Shown in pieces: positions 57,488 to 64,000 of a DNA stretch of 64,000 bases. Under the pieces are notes generated by a model, which was given only the letters and a program-made list of their open reading frames with translations, was not told where the DNA came from and searched no databases. This DNA comes from Allobosea sp. Root381 (GTDB lineage Bacteria; Pseudomonadota; Alphaproteobacteria; Rhizobiales; Beijerinckiaceae), in the NCBI RefSeq assembly GCF_001429395.1, contig NZ_LMJT01000009.1:130392-194391 (forward strand). Reading direction: 5' to 3'. Position 1 is the stretch's first letter. Each line of letters opens with the position of its first letter. The translations under genes were made by a program, and so were the position numbers.

Positions 57488-57904
57488 TCATGCCCGCAAG
57501 TTGTCCGGTCCGAAGGACGCTGGCAACAGCTCGGCCAGCGTGAACATTGTCCGGATGCCGCCCGGTCCGGCGATCGCGACCGGTGTGTCCGCGCTGGCAA
57601 ATTCGCGGATGCGCTGGCGGCAGGCGCCGCAGGGCGTCACCAGCACGTCGCCCTCGCCGAGAACCAGGATCGCGGTGATGCGGCTGCCACCGCCGGCGAT
57701 CATCGCGGAGATCGCGCCCTGTTCGGCGCAGCTGCCTGACGGATAGGCGGCGTTCTCGACATTGCAGCCGTCATGGATCGCGCCGTGCTCGTCGCGGATC
57801 GCGGCGCCGACCTTGAAGCGCGAATAGGGGGCATAGGCGAGGGGCTGGACGCGCGCCGCAGCCGCGAACAGCGCCTCGAAATCGGTTTCAGCATCCGCTG
57901 CCAT
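57488..57904 (-). CDS. cdd: Cytidine deaminase Cdd
   Basis: A 138-residue tetrameric cytidine deaminase converting cytidine or deoxycytidine to uridine or deoxyuridine. The zinc ligands are Cys59 (SCAEQ), Cys92 and Cys95 (PCGAC), and the catalytic base is Glu61. The substrate loop APYSRFKVGAAIRD is canonical. It feeds the phosphorylases encoded downstream and starts one base before the end of the permease gene. Confidence 0.96.
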   Translation of the reverse strand: MAADAETDFEALFAAAARVQPLAYAPYSRFKVGAAIRDEHGAIHDGCNVENAAYPSGSCAEQGAISAMIAGGGSRITAILVLGEGDVLVTPCGACRQRIREFASADTPVAIAGPGGIRTMFTLAELLPASFGPDNLRA

Positions 57905-57905
57905 C

Positions 57906-58880
57906 TCAGCGCTCCTTCACATAGGGCAGGCCGGAGGCCTTTGGTGGCGTCGCCCTGCCGATGAAGCCGGCGAGCAGGATCACTGTCATCAGATAGGGCA
58001 GGGCCTGGATCGCCTGAACCGGCACCTGCCCGATGCCGGGCAGCACGACGCCCTGCATGCGGATCGCGACCGCATCGAGCAAGCCGAAAAGCAGGCAGGC
58101 CCAGAGCGCCTGCCAGGGCCGCCAATTGGCGAAGATCACGGCGGCGAGCGCGATGAAGCCCTTGCCGGCGGTCATATGCGGCAGGAAACCGGCCGATTGC
58201 GAGACCGCGAGATAGGTGCCGCCCAGCCCGCAGAGCGCGCCGCAGATCACGACCGCGCCATAGCGCAGCCCTGCGACCGAGATGCCGGCGGTGTCGACCG
58301 CGGCCGGGTTCTCGCCGACGGCGCGCAGCCGTAAGCCGAAGCGCGTCCGCTTCAGCACGAAGGCGGTGAGGACGACGCAGAGAAGGGCGAGATAGGCCGG
58401 CGCGGCATGGCCCGAGACGACCTCGGCATAGAGCAGACCGAGCCCGGGCACGCTTTCGCGCGCGCTGTCGGCAAAGGGCAGGGTGATGTCGCCGAAGCGC
58501 GCCGCCCCTTCCAGCGTCGGCGTGCGCCCGCCCTGTCCGTACCAGGCATTGCCGAGGATGACGGTGAGGCCCGCTGCCAGCATGTTGATAGCGACGCCGG
58601 AGACGATCTGGTTGCCGCGCCAGGTGATGGCAGCGAAGCCATGCACCAGTGCGAGCGCGACCGAGGCCGTGATCCCGGCCAGGAGCCCGGCCCAGGCCGA
58701 GCCGCTCTGCGCCGCGATCACTGCCGAGGCGAAGGCCGCGACCAGCATCTTGCCTTCGAGCCCGATATCGACGACGCCGGCACGCTCCGACCACAGCCCC
58801 GCCAGGGCCGCACAGAGCAGCGGCACGGAAAGCCTGATCGTCGAATCGAGGATGACGGCGATGGTGGCGAGGGCGTCCAT
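57906..58880 (-). CDS. Nucleoside-type ABC transporter permease 2 (BmpC/NupQ-like)
   Basis: A 324-residue permease of the branched-chain/ribose BPD_transp_2 family with about eight to ten helices. The conserved GVVDIGLEGKMLVAAFAS block near residue 35 and VGENPAAVDTAGISVAGLR near 205 are typical of nucleoside transporters. It pairs with the permease encoded just upstream (two-base gap) and the ABC ATPase. It starts at ATG 58880 in the operon, and cdd follows. Confidence 0.92.
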   Translation of the reverse strand: MDALATIAVILDSTIRLSVPLLCAALAGLWSERAGVVDIGLEGKMLVAAFASAVIAAQSGSAWAGLLAGITASVALALVHGFAAITWRGNQIVSGVAINMLAAGLTVILGNAWYGQGGRTPTLEGAARFGDITLPFADSARESVPGLGLLYAEVVSGHAAPAYLALLCVVLTAFVLKRTRFGLRLRAVGENPAAVDTAGISVAGLRYGAVVICGALCGLGGTYLAVSQSAGFLPHMTAGKGFIALAAVIFANWRPWQALWACLLFGLLDAVAIRMQGVVLPGIGQVPVQAIQALPYLMTVILLAGFIGRATPPKASGLPYVKER

Positions 58881-58882
58881 CG

Positions 58883-59983
58883 TCAGCCTGACTTCCCGAC
58901 CCGCAACCCGCCCGCCACCAGCCGCCGGAACAGGCCGTCGAGCGCGCCCGCGAACAGGACGACGATGCCGCCGATCACCACCACCATGTCGCGGGTGATG
59001 CTCGGCTTGTCGAAGGAGAGCTCGGCCCCGCCCTGGTAGAGCACGCCGAAGAGCAGCGCGGCGAGCGCGATGCCGAGCGGATGGCCGCGCCCCATCAGCG
59101 CGACCGCGATGCCGACGAAGCCGTATCCGGCCGTGAAGTCGAGCAGCAGCCGGTGCTGCACGCCCATGACCTCGTTGACCGCGAGTCCGCCGGCGAGCGC
59201 GCCCGAGATCGCCATGGCGACCATGGTGATTCGCGCCGGCGAGATCCCGGCATAGGCCGCCGCGCGCGGATTGGCGCCAAGCGTGCGGATCGCGAAGCCC
59301 AGCCGCGAGCGGAAGATCAGCGCCCAGACGGCCACGAGCGCGGCCAGCGCCAGCAGGAAGGCGCTGTTCAGCGGCGTTGCCGGCAGCCTCACACCGAGCG
59401 GCGCCAGCAGCCGGTGCATCGGCGTCAGGATGGCATGGTCCGCGAAAGTCGCGGTCTCCGGCTGCATCGAGCCCGGTTTGCCGATCACCTCGACCAGCAA
59501 ATAGACGGCGAGCGTCGCCGCCAGGAAATTGAACATGATCGTGGTGATGACGACATGGCTGCCGCGCGTCGCCTGCAGCCAGCCGGGAACAAGGCCGTAA
59601 AGGGCGCCGCCAGCGGCCGCGGCGAGCACGGCGAGCGGCACCAGCAGGAAGCCCGGCAGCGGCGCGAGCCACAGGCAGGCGAGCGCGACGAAGATGCCGG
59701 CGATCGTCGCCTGGCCCTCGCCGCCGATATTGAACAGCCCGGCATGGAAGGCGACAGCGACGGCGAGCCCGGTGAAGATGAAGTTCGTCGCGTAGTAGAG
59801 CGTGAAGCCGACGCCCTCGGCCGAGCCGAGCGCCCCGCGCAGAAGGAGCGCCGTCGCCTCGATCGGGCTTTCGCCGATGCCGAGTACGACCAGCCCGGCG
59901 ACGAGGAGCGCGGCCGCGACCGAGACCAGTGGCACAAGGCCCGAATCGGCCCAGCGCGGCAGCTCGATGGGGGCGGCGTTCAT
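58883..59983 (-). CDS. Nucleoside-type ABC transporter permease 1 (BmpB/NupP-like)
   Basis: A 366-residue inner-membrane permease with about ten helices. The family pattern includes GLFNIGGEGQATIAGIFVAL near residue 85 and RTLGANPRAAAYAGISPARI near 240, typical of the longer permease partner in BMP-type nucleoside importers. The start at ATG 59983 is chosen over a GTG-initiated longer frame that would enter the REP-like element upstream. It follows the ATPase gene after a 106-base gap. Confidence 0.92.
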   Translation of the reverse strand: MNAAPIELPRWADSGLVPLVSVAAALLVAGLVVLGIGESPIEATALLLRGALGSAEGVGFTLYYATNFIFTGLAVAVAFHAGLFNIGGEGQATIAGIFVALACLWLAPLPGFLLVPLAVLAAAAGGALYGLVPGWLQATRGSHVVITTIMFNFLAATLAVYLLVEVIGKPGSMQPETATFADHAILTPMHRLLAPLGVRLPATPLNSAFLLALAALVAVWALIFRSRLGFAIRTLGANPRAAAYAGISPARITMVAMAISGALAGGLAVNEVMGVQHRLLLDFTAGYGFVGIAVALMGRGHPLGIALAALLFGVLYQGGAELSFDKPSITRDMVVVIGGIVVLFAGALDGLFRRLVAGGLRVGKSG

Positions 59984-59990
59984 GACGTGG

Positions 59991-60069
59991 CCGTCATTCT
60001 CGGGCGCAGCGCAGCGCAGACCCGGGAAACTCTTGCGGGAGATGCTCGGGTCGAGCCCGAGCATGACGA
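59991..60069. repeat. Intergenic palindromic repeat in the nucleoside operon
   Basis: CGTCATTCTCGGGCGC at the left, CCCGAGCATGACG at the right, and an inner hairpin (ATGCTCGGG/CCCGAGCAT). It belongs with the other CGTCAT-ended palindromes in the window. It sits between the ATPase and permease genes, where it could alter relative message levels. Confidence 0.7.
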
Positions 60070-60089
60070 GCCAGGCCCATGCCAGCCCG

Positions 60090-61622
60090 TCATGCGGCCT
60101 CTCCCACGCCGGCCATCAGCAAGCCGAGCTCGCGCTCGTCGGCAGCGTCTGCCACCCGTTCGCCGGTGATCCGCCCGCCGCACATCGCCAGGATGCGGTC
60201 GGACAGCGCCATCACCTCCTCCAATTCCACCGAGACCAGCAGGATCGCGACCCCTGCATCGCGCAGCGCGACCAGCCGGCGGTGGATGAACTCGATCGCG
60301 CCGATATCGACGCCCCGCGTCGGCTGGCCGACGAGCAGGACCTTCGGCGCCCGCTCGATCTCGCGGCCGAGCACGATCTTCTGCTGGTTGCCGCCGGAGA
60401 ATTTCGCCGTCTTCAGAGCGGGGTCTGCCGGGCGCACGTCATAGGCAGCGAAGGCGGCCCTAGCATGCGCCTGGATCGCGCCGGGCGACAGGAAGGGGCC
60501 GGGCCCGAATGCCGCGTCGTCATGATAACCGAGGATGGCGCTTTCGGCGGCCAGGAAGGCGGTGACCAGCCCGGTCTTCTGCCGGTCCTCGGGAACATGC
60601 ATCAGCCCGAGCTTGCGCAGCCGGGCCGGGTTGCGCTCGGCGGCGGTGAGAATCCGCCCGTCGAGCCGGATCACCCCCCGCGCAGGCTGGATCAGCCCGG
60701 CCAGCAGTTCGAGCAATTCACTCTGGCCGTTGCCCGCGACTCCGGCGATGCCGACGATCTCGCCTGCATGCAGCGTCAGTTTCGCATCCTTGAGCGTCTC
60801 GTAGCCGCGTTCATCGACATAGGAGAGCCCGACGACTTCGAGCACCGGCGCCCCCGGCCGGCGTGGCGCCTTCTCGACGCGCAGCAGCACGCGGCGTCCG
60901 ACCATCGCCTCCGCCAGTTCCGGGGGCGAAGTCTCGGCCGTCGCCAGATGCGCGACCATCTCGCCGCGCCGCATCACCGAGACCCGGTCCGTCACATCCA
61001 TTATCTCGCGCAGCTTGTGGGTTATCAGGATGACGGTTCGGCCCTGGGCCTTGAGCCTGCGCAGCAGCGTGAAGAGCTGCTCGGCCTCGGCCGGCGTCAG
61101 CACGGCGGTCGGCTCGTCGAGGATCAGGATCTGCGCGCCGCGATGCAGCGCCTTCAAAATCTCGACGCGCTGCTGCAGGCCGACGGAGAGCTCGCCGACA
61201 AGCGCGTCCGGGTCGATCGCAAGGCCGAAATCGCTCGAAAGCTTCGCCAGTTCCGCTCGCGCCCTGGCGAGGCCGCCCTTGAGGAAGGGGCCACCCTCGG
61301 CGCCGATCACGATGTTCTCGACCACGCTCAGCGTCTCCACCAGCATGAAGTGCTGGTGGACCATGCCGATGCCGCAGCCGATCGCATCGGCCGGGCTGCG
61401 GATCCGGCGGGGCTCGCCGCCGATCCGGATCTCCCCGGCATCGGCCTCGTAGAAGCCGTAGAGAATCGACATCAGCGTCGATTTGCCGGCTCCGTTCTCG
61501 CCGACGATGCCGTGGATCGAGCCGGAAGGGACGGAGAGCGAGACGTCCCTGTTCGCCTGGACCGCGCCGAACCGCTTCGAGACGCCCGCGAGCTCGATGG
61601 CGGGAACGGGCGGTATCGTCAT
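60090..61622 (-). CDS. Nucleoside/sugar-type ABC transporter ATP-binding protein (double ATPase)
   Basis: A 510-residue protein with two fused ABC domains, as in RbsA/MglA/BmpB. The first has a full Walker A GENGAGKST near residue 40, the signature LSVGLQQRVEILKAL and Walker B LILDEPTAVLT. The second has a degenerate Walker A (GVAGNGQSE) and an intact signature FSGGNQQKIVLGREI, the usual asymmetric design. It drives nucleoside uptake through the two downstream permeases. Its ATG overlaps the stop of the MBL hydrolase gene by four bases. Confidence 0.94.
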   Translation of the reverse strand: MTIPPVPAIELAGVSKRFGAVQANRDVSLSVPSGSIHGIVGENGAGKSTLMSILYGFYEADAGEIRIGGEPRRIRSPADAIGCGIGMVHQHFMLVETLSVVENIVIGAEGGPFLKGGLARARAELAKLSSDFGLAIDPDALVGELSVGLQQRVEILKALHRGAQILILDEPTAVLTPAEAEQLFTLLRRLKAQGRTVILITHKLREIMDVTDRVSVMRRGEMVAHLATAETSPPELAEAMVGRRVLLRVEKAPRRPGAPVLEVVGLSYVDERGYETLKDAKLTLHAGEIVGIAGVAGNGQSELLELLAGLIQPARGVIRLDGRILTAAERNPARLRKLGLMHVPEDRQKTGLVTAFLAAESAILGYHDDAAFGPGPFLSPGAIQAHARAAFAAYDVRPADPALKTAKFSGGNQQKIVLGREIERAPKVLLVGQPTRGVDIGAIEFIHRRLVALRDAGVAILLVSVELEEVMALSDRILAMCGGRITGERVADAADERELGLLMAGVGEAA

Positions 61623-62356
61623 AGCGCGATCGTCATCCCGTCATGGGCCCGCTCCTCCGGCAGGTCCTCGGGATGCGCCAGCATGCTCGCGCTCATATGG
61701 GTCAGCACGATCCGCGCGGCGCCGATCCGCGCCCGGTGTTCCGCCAGAGAGCGGTAGTCGAGGTGGTTGGCGAGTTTCGTGTCGAAGGTATAGCACTCGA
61801 CCAGCAGCACATCCGCCCCCGCCGCGAGCGGGATCAGCGCCTCGGTCCAGGCGGTGTCGCCCGAGAAGGCGAAGACCTTGCCGCCGAAGCCGAGACGATA
61901 ACCCTGGCAGGGACCGGCGCGCTCGTCATGCACCATCGGGAAAGCCGAAACCGCGCAGCCGGCCAGTTCTGCCGGCTGACTCGGCGTGACCTCGACATAG
62001 CGGATCGGAAAGCGCCAGCGATTGCTGGTCGAGCCGGGAAAGGCAGCCTCGAGCTCATGCAGCGTCCGGTGCTCGATGCCGGCTGGTCCGGCGATCGTCA
62101 GCGGTTGCGTCCGCCGCGAGACGAACTGCGCATCGAGCAGGAAGGCGGGCAGGCCGCCGAAATGGTCGTCGTGAAAATGCGTGAAGAGCAGCGTGGAGAG
62201 GCCGTTGCGCTCCACCCCTGCCTTGTTCAGCGCCACCATGCTGGAGCTGCCGCAATCGAGCAGCAGGCGCTCGGCCCCGGCCTCGACATGAAGGCAGGTG
62301 TTGAAGCGCCCGCCGGTCCCGAAGGCGTCGCCCGAGCCGAGGACGGTGACCTTCAT
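61619..62356 (-). CDS. Metallo-beta-lactamase-fold hydrolase inside the nucleoside operon
   Basis: A 245-residue MBL-fold enzyme. The di-metal site is in THFHDDHFGG (HxHxDH, residues about 59-64), with further ligands in FPMVHDE, FSGDTA and THMS. The layout resembles RNase Z/PhnP/cAMP-phosphodiesterase-like phosphodiesterases rather than beta-lactamases. It is translationally coupled to the nucleoside ABC ATPase and lies after the binding protein, so a role in handling nucleotides or cyclic nucleotides before or after uptake is plausible. No signal peptide is seen, so it acts in the cytosol. Confidence 0.88.
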   Translation of the reverse strand: MKVTVLGSGDAFGTGGRFNTCLHVEAGAERLLLDCGSSSMVALNKAGVERNGLSTLLFTHFHDDHFGGLPAFLLDAQFVSRRTQPLTIAGPAGIEHRTLHELEAAFPGSTSNRWRFPIRYVEVTPSQPAELAGCAVSAFPMVHDERAGPCQGYRLGFGGKVFAFSGDTAWTEALIPLAAGADVLLVECYTFDTKLANHLDYRSLAEHRARIGAARIVLTHMSASMLAHPEDLPEERAHDGMTIAL

Positions 62357-62411
62357 GGCGGTGGTGCTGCCCTGGCCGCCGGGCTCGTGCCTGCCCCGGG
62401 CATCTCCTGCT

Positions 62412-63413
62412 TCAGAGCGTGCATTTCGAATCCGACATGTAGTCGTGGACCTTGATCGTGCCGCTGATGATGTCGGCGCGGGCCTTGTCGGCGGCAGCCT
62501 GCATCTCGGGTGTGATCAGCGCCCGGTTGGCGTCGTCGAGCGCCCAGCCCACGCCGTCCTCCTTGAGCCCGAGCACGGAAACGCCGGGCGCCCAATTGCC
62601 CTTATGCGCCGCCATGAAGGAGTTGTAGGCGGCGACGTCGACGCGCTTCAGCATCGACGTCAGCACCTTGCCGGGCTGCAGCGCATTCTGGTTGGAATCG
62701 ACGCCGATGCCGAGCTTGCCGGCATCGGCCGCGGCGCGCAGCACGCCGATGCCCGTGCCGCCGGCGGCGTGGTAGATCACGTCGGCGCCGCGGTCGATCT
62801 GCGACTTGGCGAGCTCGCCGCCCTTCACCGGATCGTTCCAGGCCGCCGGCGTCGAGCCGGTCATGTTCTGGAAGATCTCGGCCTCCTTCTTGGCCGCCTT
62901 CACCCCCTGGACATAGCCGCAGGCGAATCTCCGGATCAGCGGGATGTCCATGCCGCCGACGAAGCCGACCTTGTTGGTCTTCGAGGCCATGCCCGCGAGC
63001 AGACCGACCAGATAGGAGCCCTCATGCTCCTTGAACACCACTGACTGCACGTTCGGCAGCTCCACCACCATGTCGATGATGGTGAATTTCAGGTCCGGGA
63101 ACTCGGTCGCGACCTTCTGCAGCGCGGTCGCCTGCGAGAAGCCCACGGCAATGATCGGCGAATGCCCGTCGCGGGCGAAGCGGCGCAGCGCCTGCTCGAT
63201 CTGCGCTTCGTTGGTCGGCTCGAAGTCGCGGAACTCGATGCCGGTCTCGGCCTTGAATTTCTCCGCCCCGGCGAAGACGCCCTCGTTGAAGGATTTGTCG
63301 AACTTGCCGCCCTTGTCGTAGACGACCGCCGGCTTGATCGCGGTCTGCGCCATCGTCGCGACAGCCGAGAAGGCGACGCCGGCCAGCGCCAGCGCAAGCG
63401 ATGTCAAACGCAT
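62412..63413 (-). CDS. BMP-family nucleoside-binding protein (ABC substrate-binding lipoprotein-like)
   Basis: A 333-residue periplasmic binding protein of the BMP/PnrA family, first gene of the nucleoside operon. The signal peptide ends at ATMAQTA without a lipobox cysteine. Family motifs are VVYDKGGKFDKSFNEGVFAG, VGFSQATALQKVA, and the C-terminal ligand-binding GGTGIGVLRAAADAG and GVDSNQNA. The PnrA family binds purine nucleosides. ATG 63413 is chosen; a longer frame would add an unlikely leader. It is divergent from the ThiF-family gene, so the operon's promoter probably lies between 63414 and 63578. Confidence 0.94.
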   Translation of the reverse strand: MRLTSLALALAGVAFSAVATMAQTAIKPAVVYDKGGKFDKSFNEGVFAGAEKFKAETGIEFRDFEPTNEAQIEQALRRFARDGHSPIIAVGFSQATALQKVATEFPDLKFTIIDMVVELPNVQSVVFKEHEGSYLVGLLAGMASKTNKVGFVGGMDIPLIRRFACGYVQGVKAAKKEAEIFQNMTGSTPAAWNDPVKGGELAKSQIDRGADVIYHAAGGTGIGVLRAAADAGKLGIGVDSNQNALQPGKVLTSMLKRVDVAAYNSFMAAHKGNWAPGVSVLGLKEDGVGWALDDANRALITPEMQAAADKARADIISGTIKVHDYMSDSKCTL

Positions 63414-63578
63414 GGACCGATCCCCTGTTGGATGGCGGCTGTTGACCAGCCCTTCCAGGCGACACGATGACATGGCTTGCCCGCATGGCCAAGCCAGCGG
63501 CGATCCGCAGGGGTTGCGCCTGGCCGAAGCCGGGCGCGGCGATTGCCCGCGGCGCCGGATCGGCTTAACCCTTCACGG

Positions 63579-64000
63579 ATGAGCCTGAACGACGACGAGA
63601 TCGAACGCTATGCCCGCCATCTCGTGCTGCCCGAGATCGGCGGCCCGGGACAGCAACGCCTGAAGAATGCGCGCGTCCTCGTCGTCGGGGCGGGAGGACT
63701 CGGCGCGCCGCTGCTGCAATATCTCGCCGCCGCCGGCGTCGGGAAGATCGGCATCGTCGACGACGACATCGTCTCGCTCTCGAACCTCCAGCGCCAGACG
63801 ATCTACGGCACCGACGACATCGGCGCCCACAAGGCGGTCGCGGCGGCGGCCTTCATCCGCCGGCTCAACCCGCATGTGATCGTCGAGGAGCACGTCACGC
63901 GCATCGACCCGCACAACGCCCGCGCCCTGATCGCCTTCTACGACATCGTCGCCGAGGGCTCGGACAATTTCGCCACGCGCTATGCGGTCTCCGATGCCTG
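63579..64000 (+). CDS. ThiF/MoeB/HesA-family adenylating (E1-like) enzyme, partial
   Basis: The gene starts at ATG 63579 and runs off the right edge after 140 codons. The N-terminal RYARHLVLPEIG is the hallmark of MoeB/ThiF enzymes, followed by the nucleotide-binding GAGGLGAPLLQYLAAAGVG (about 37-55), the conserved Asp-containing DDDIVSLSNLQRQ with the arginine that contacts ATP, and SDNFATRY. Such enzymes adenylate the C-terminus of small sulfur-carrier proteins for molybdopterin or thiamine synthesis. The downstream zinc-binding cysteines are beyond the window, so MoeB versus ThiF cannot be decided. Confidence 0.9.
   Translation, partial: MSLNDDEIERYARHLVLPEIGGPGQQRLKNARVLVVGAGGLGAPLLQYLAAAGVGKIGIVDDDIVSLSNLQRQTIYGTDDIGAHKAVAAAAFIRRLNPHVIVEEHVTRIDPHNARALIAFYDIVAEGSDNFATRYAVSDA

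Overview
The window is GC-rich, densely coded DNA that reads as chromosome from an alphaproteobacterium, most likely of the order Hyphomicrobiales (Rhizobiales). The genus is inference; a Bosea-like organism would fit. Supporting signs are the MaeB malic enzyme fused to a phosphotransacetylase-like domain, a DUF2244 gene beside nth, an EcfG-type stress promoter before csbD, a SAM-II-like riboswitch, and intergenic palindromes ending in CGTCAT. I see no phage, transposase, CRISPR array, tRNA or rRNA. Both edges cut genes: a Dpp/Opp-type permease on the left and a ThiF/MoeB-type E1 enzyme on the right.

Layout. 1-5.1 kb: a peptide-type ABC transporter (binding protein plus permease) divergent from an XRE-cupin regulator, a RidA-family deaminase and an FAD amine oxidase. 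5.2-21.5 kb: mostly housekeeping genes (TPR lipoprotein, M17 aminopeptidase, MarR regulator, META-domain protein, NlpC/P60 hydrolase, mutS, maeB, an SbmA/YddA-like ABC protein with a damaged ATPase domain, a flippase-like membrane protein, a Bcr/CflA efflux pump, a cold-shock protein). 21.6-24.4 kb: an FAH hydrolase with a DapA-family aldolase, and a copper chaperone PCu(A)C with a DUF2946-like protein. 24.5-28.7 kb: a methionine uptake operon (metN, metI and two metQ copies) behind an unusual leader. That leader holds a promoter-like site, a SAM-II-like aptamer, a 22-codon ORF with three consecutive cysteine codons and a good ribosome binding site, and mutually exclusive hairpins in front of an 88-residue unknown protein. 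28.7-31 kb: a phytase/esterase-like exported protein behind a PHO box. 31-36 kb: an XRE/MmyB regulator with a divergent membrane protein, csbD, and dnaK-dnaJ with a heat-shock-type promoter. 36-40.2 kb: an exported unknown, a DsbD-like reductase and a thioredoxin-fold protein.

40.2-45.4 kb is a Ugp-type glycerol-3-phosphate transport operon with a strong PHO box and a creatininase-family gene embedded between the two permeases by one-base stop/start overlaps. Divergent from it are an FAH-family enzyme and a PfkB kinase, followed by a decayed proline racemase-family pseudogene. 48.3-53.6 kb holds a polytopic membrane protein, an AraC/Ogt alkyl-DNA repair protein, a methyltransferase, DUF2244, nth and a small lipoprotein. 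53.6-63.4 kb is one long minus-strand nucleoside operon: BMP-type binding protein, metallo-beta-lactamase-fold hydrolase, ABC ATPase, two permeases, cytidine deaminase, purine nucleoside phosphorylase, deoC, deoA and a ghrA-like dehydrogenase.

The genes form several nutrient-response modules: sulfur amino acid uptake apparently under RNA control, organophosphate use apparently under PhoB control, and nucleoside salvage. The most promising candidate for an undescribed arrangement is the metNIQQ leader, which places a SAM sensor and a poly-cysteine reading frame in tandem on one transcript.
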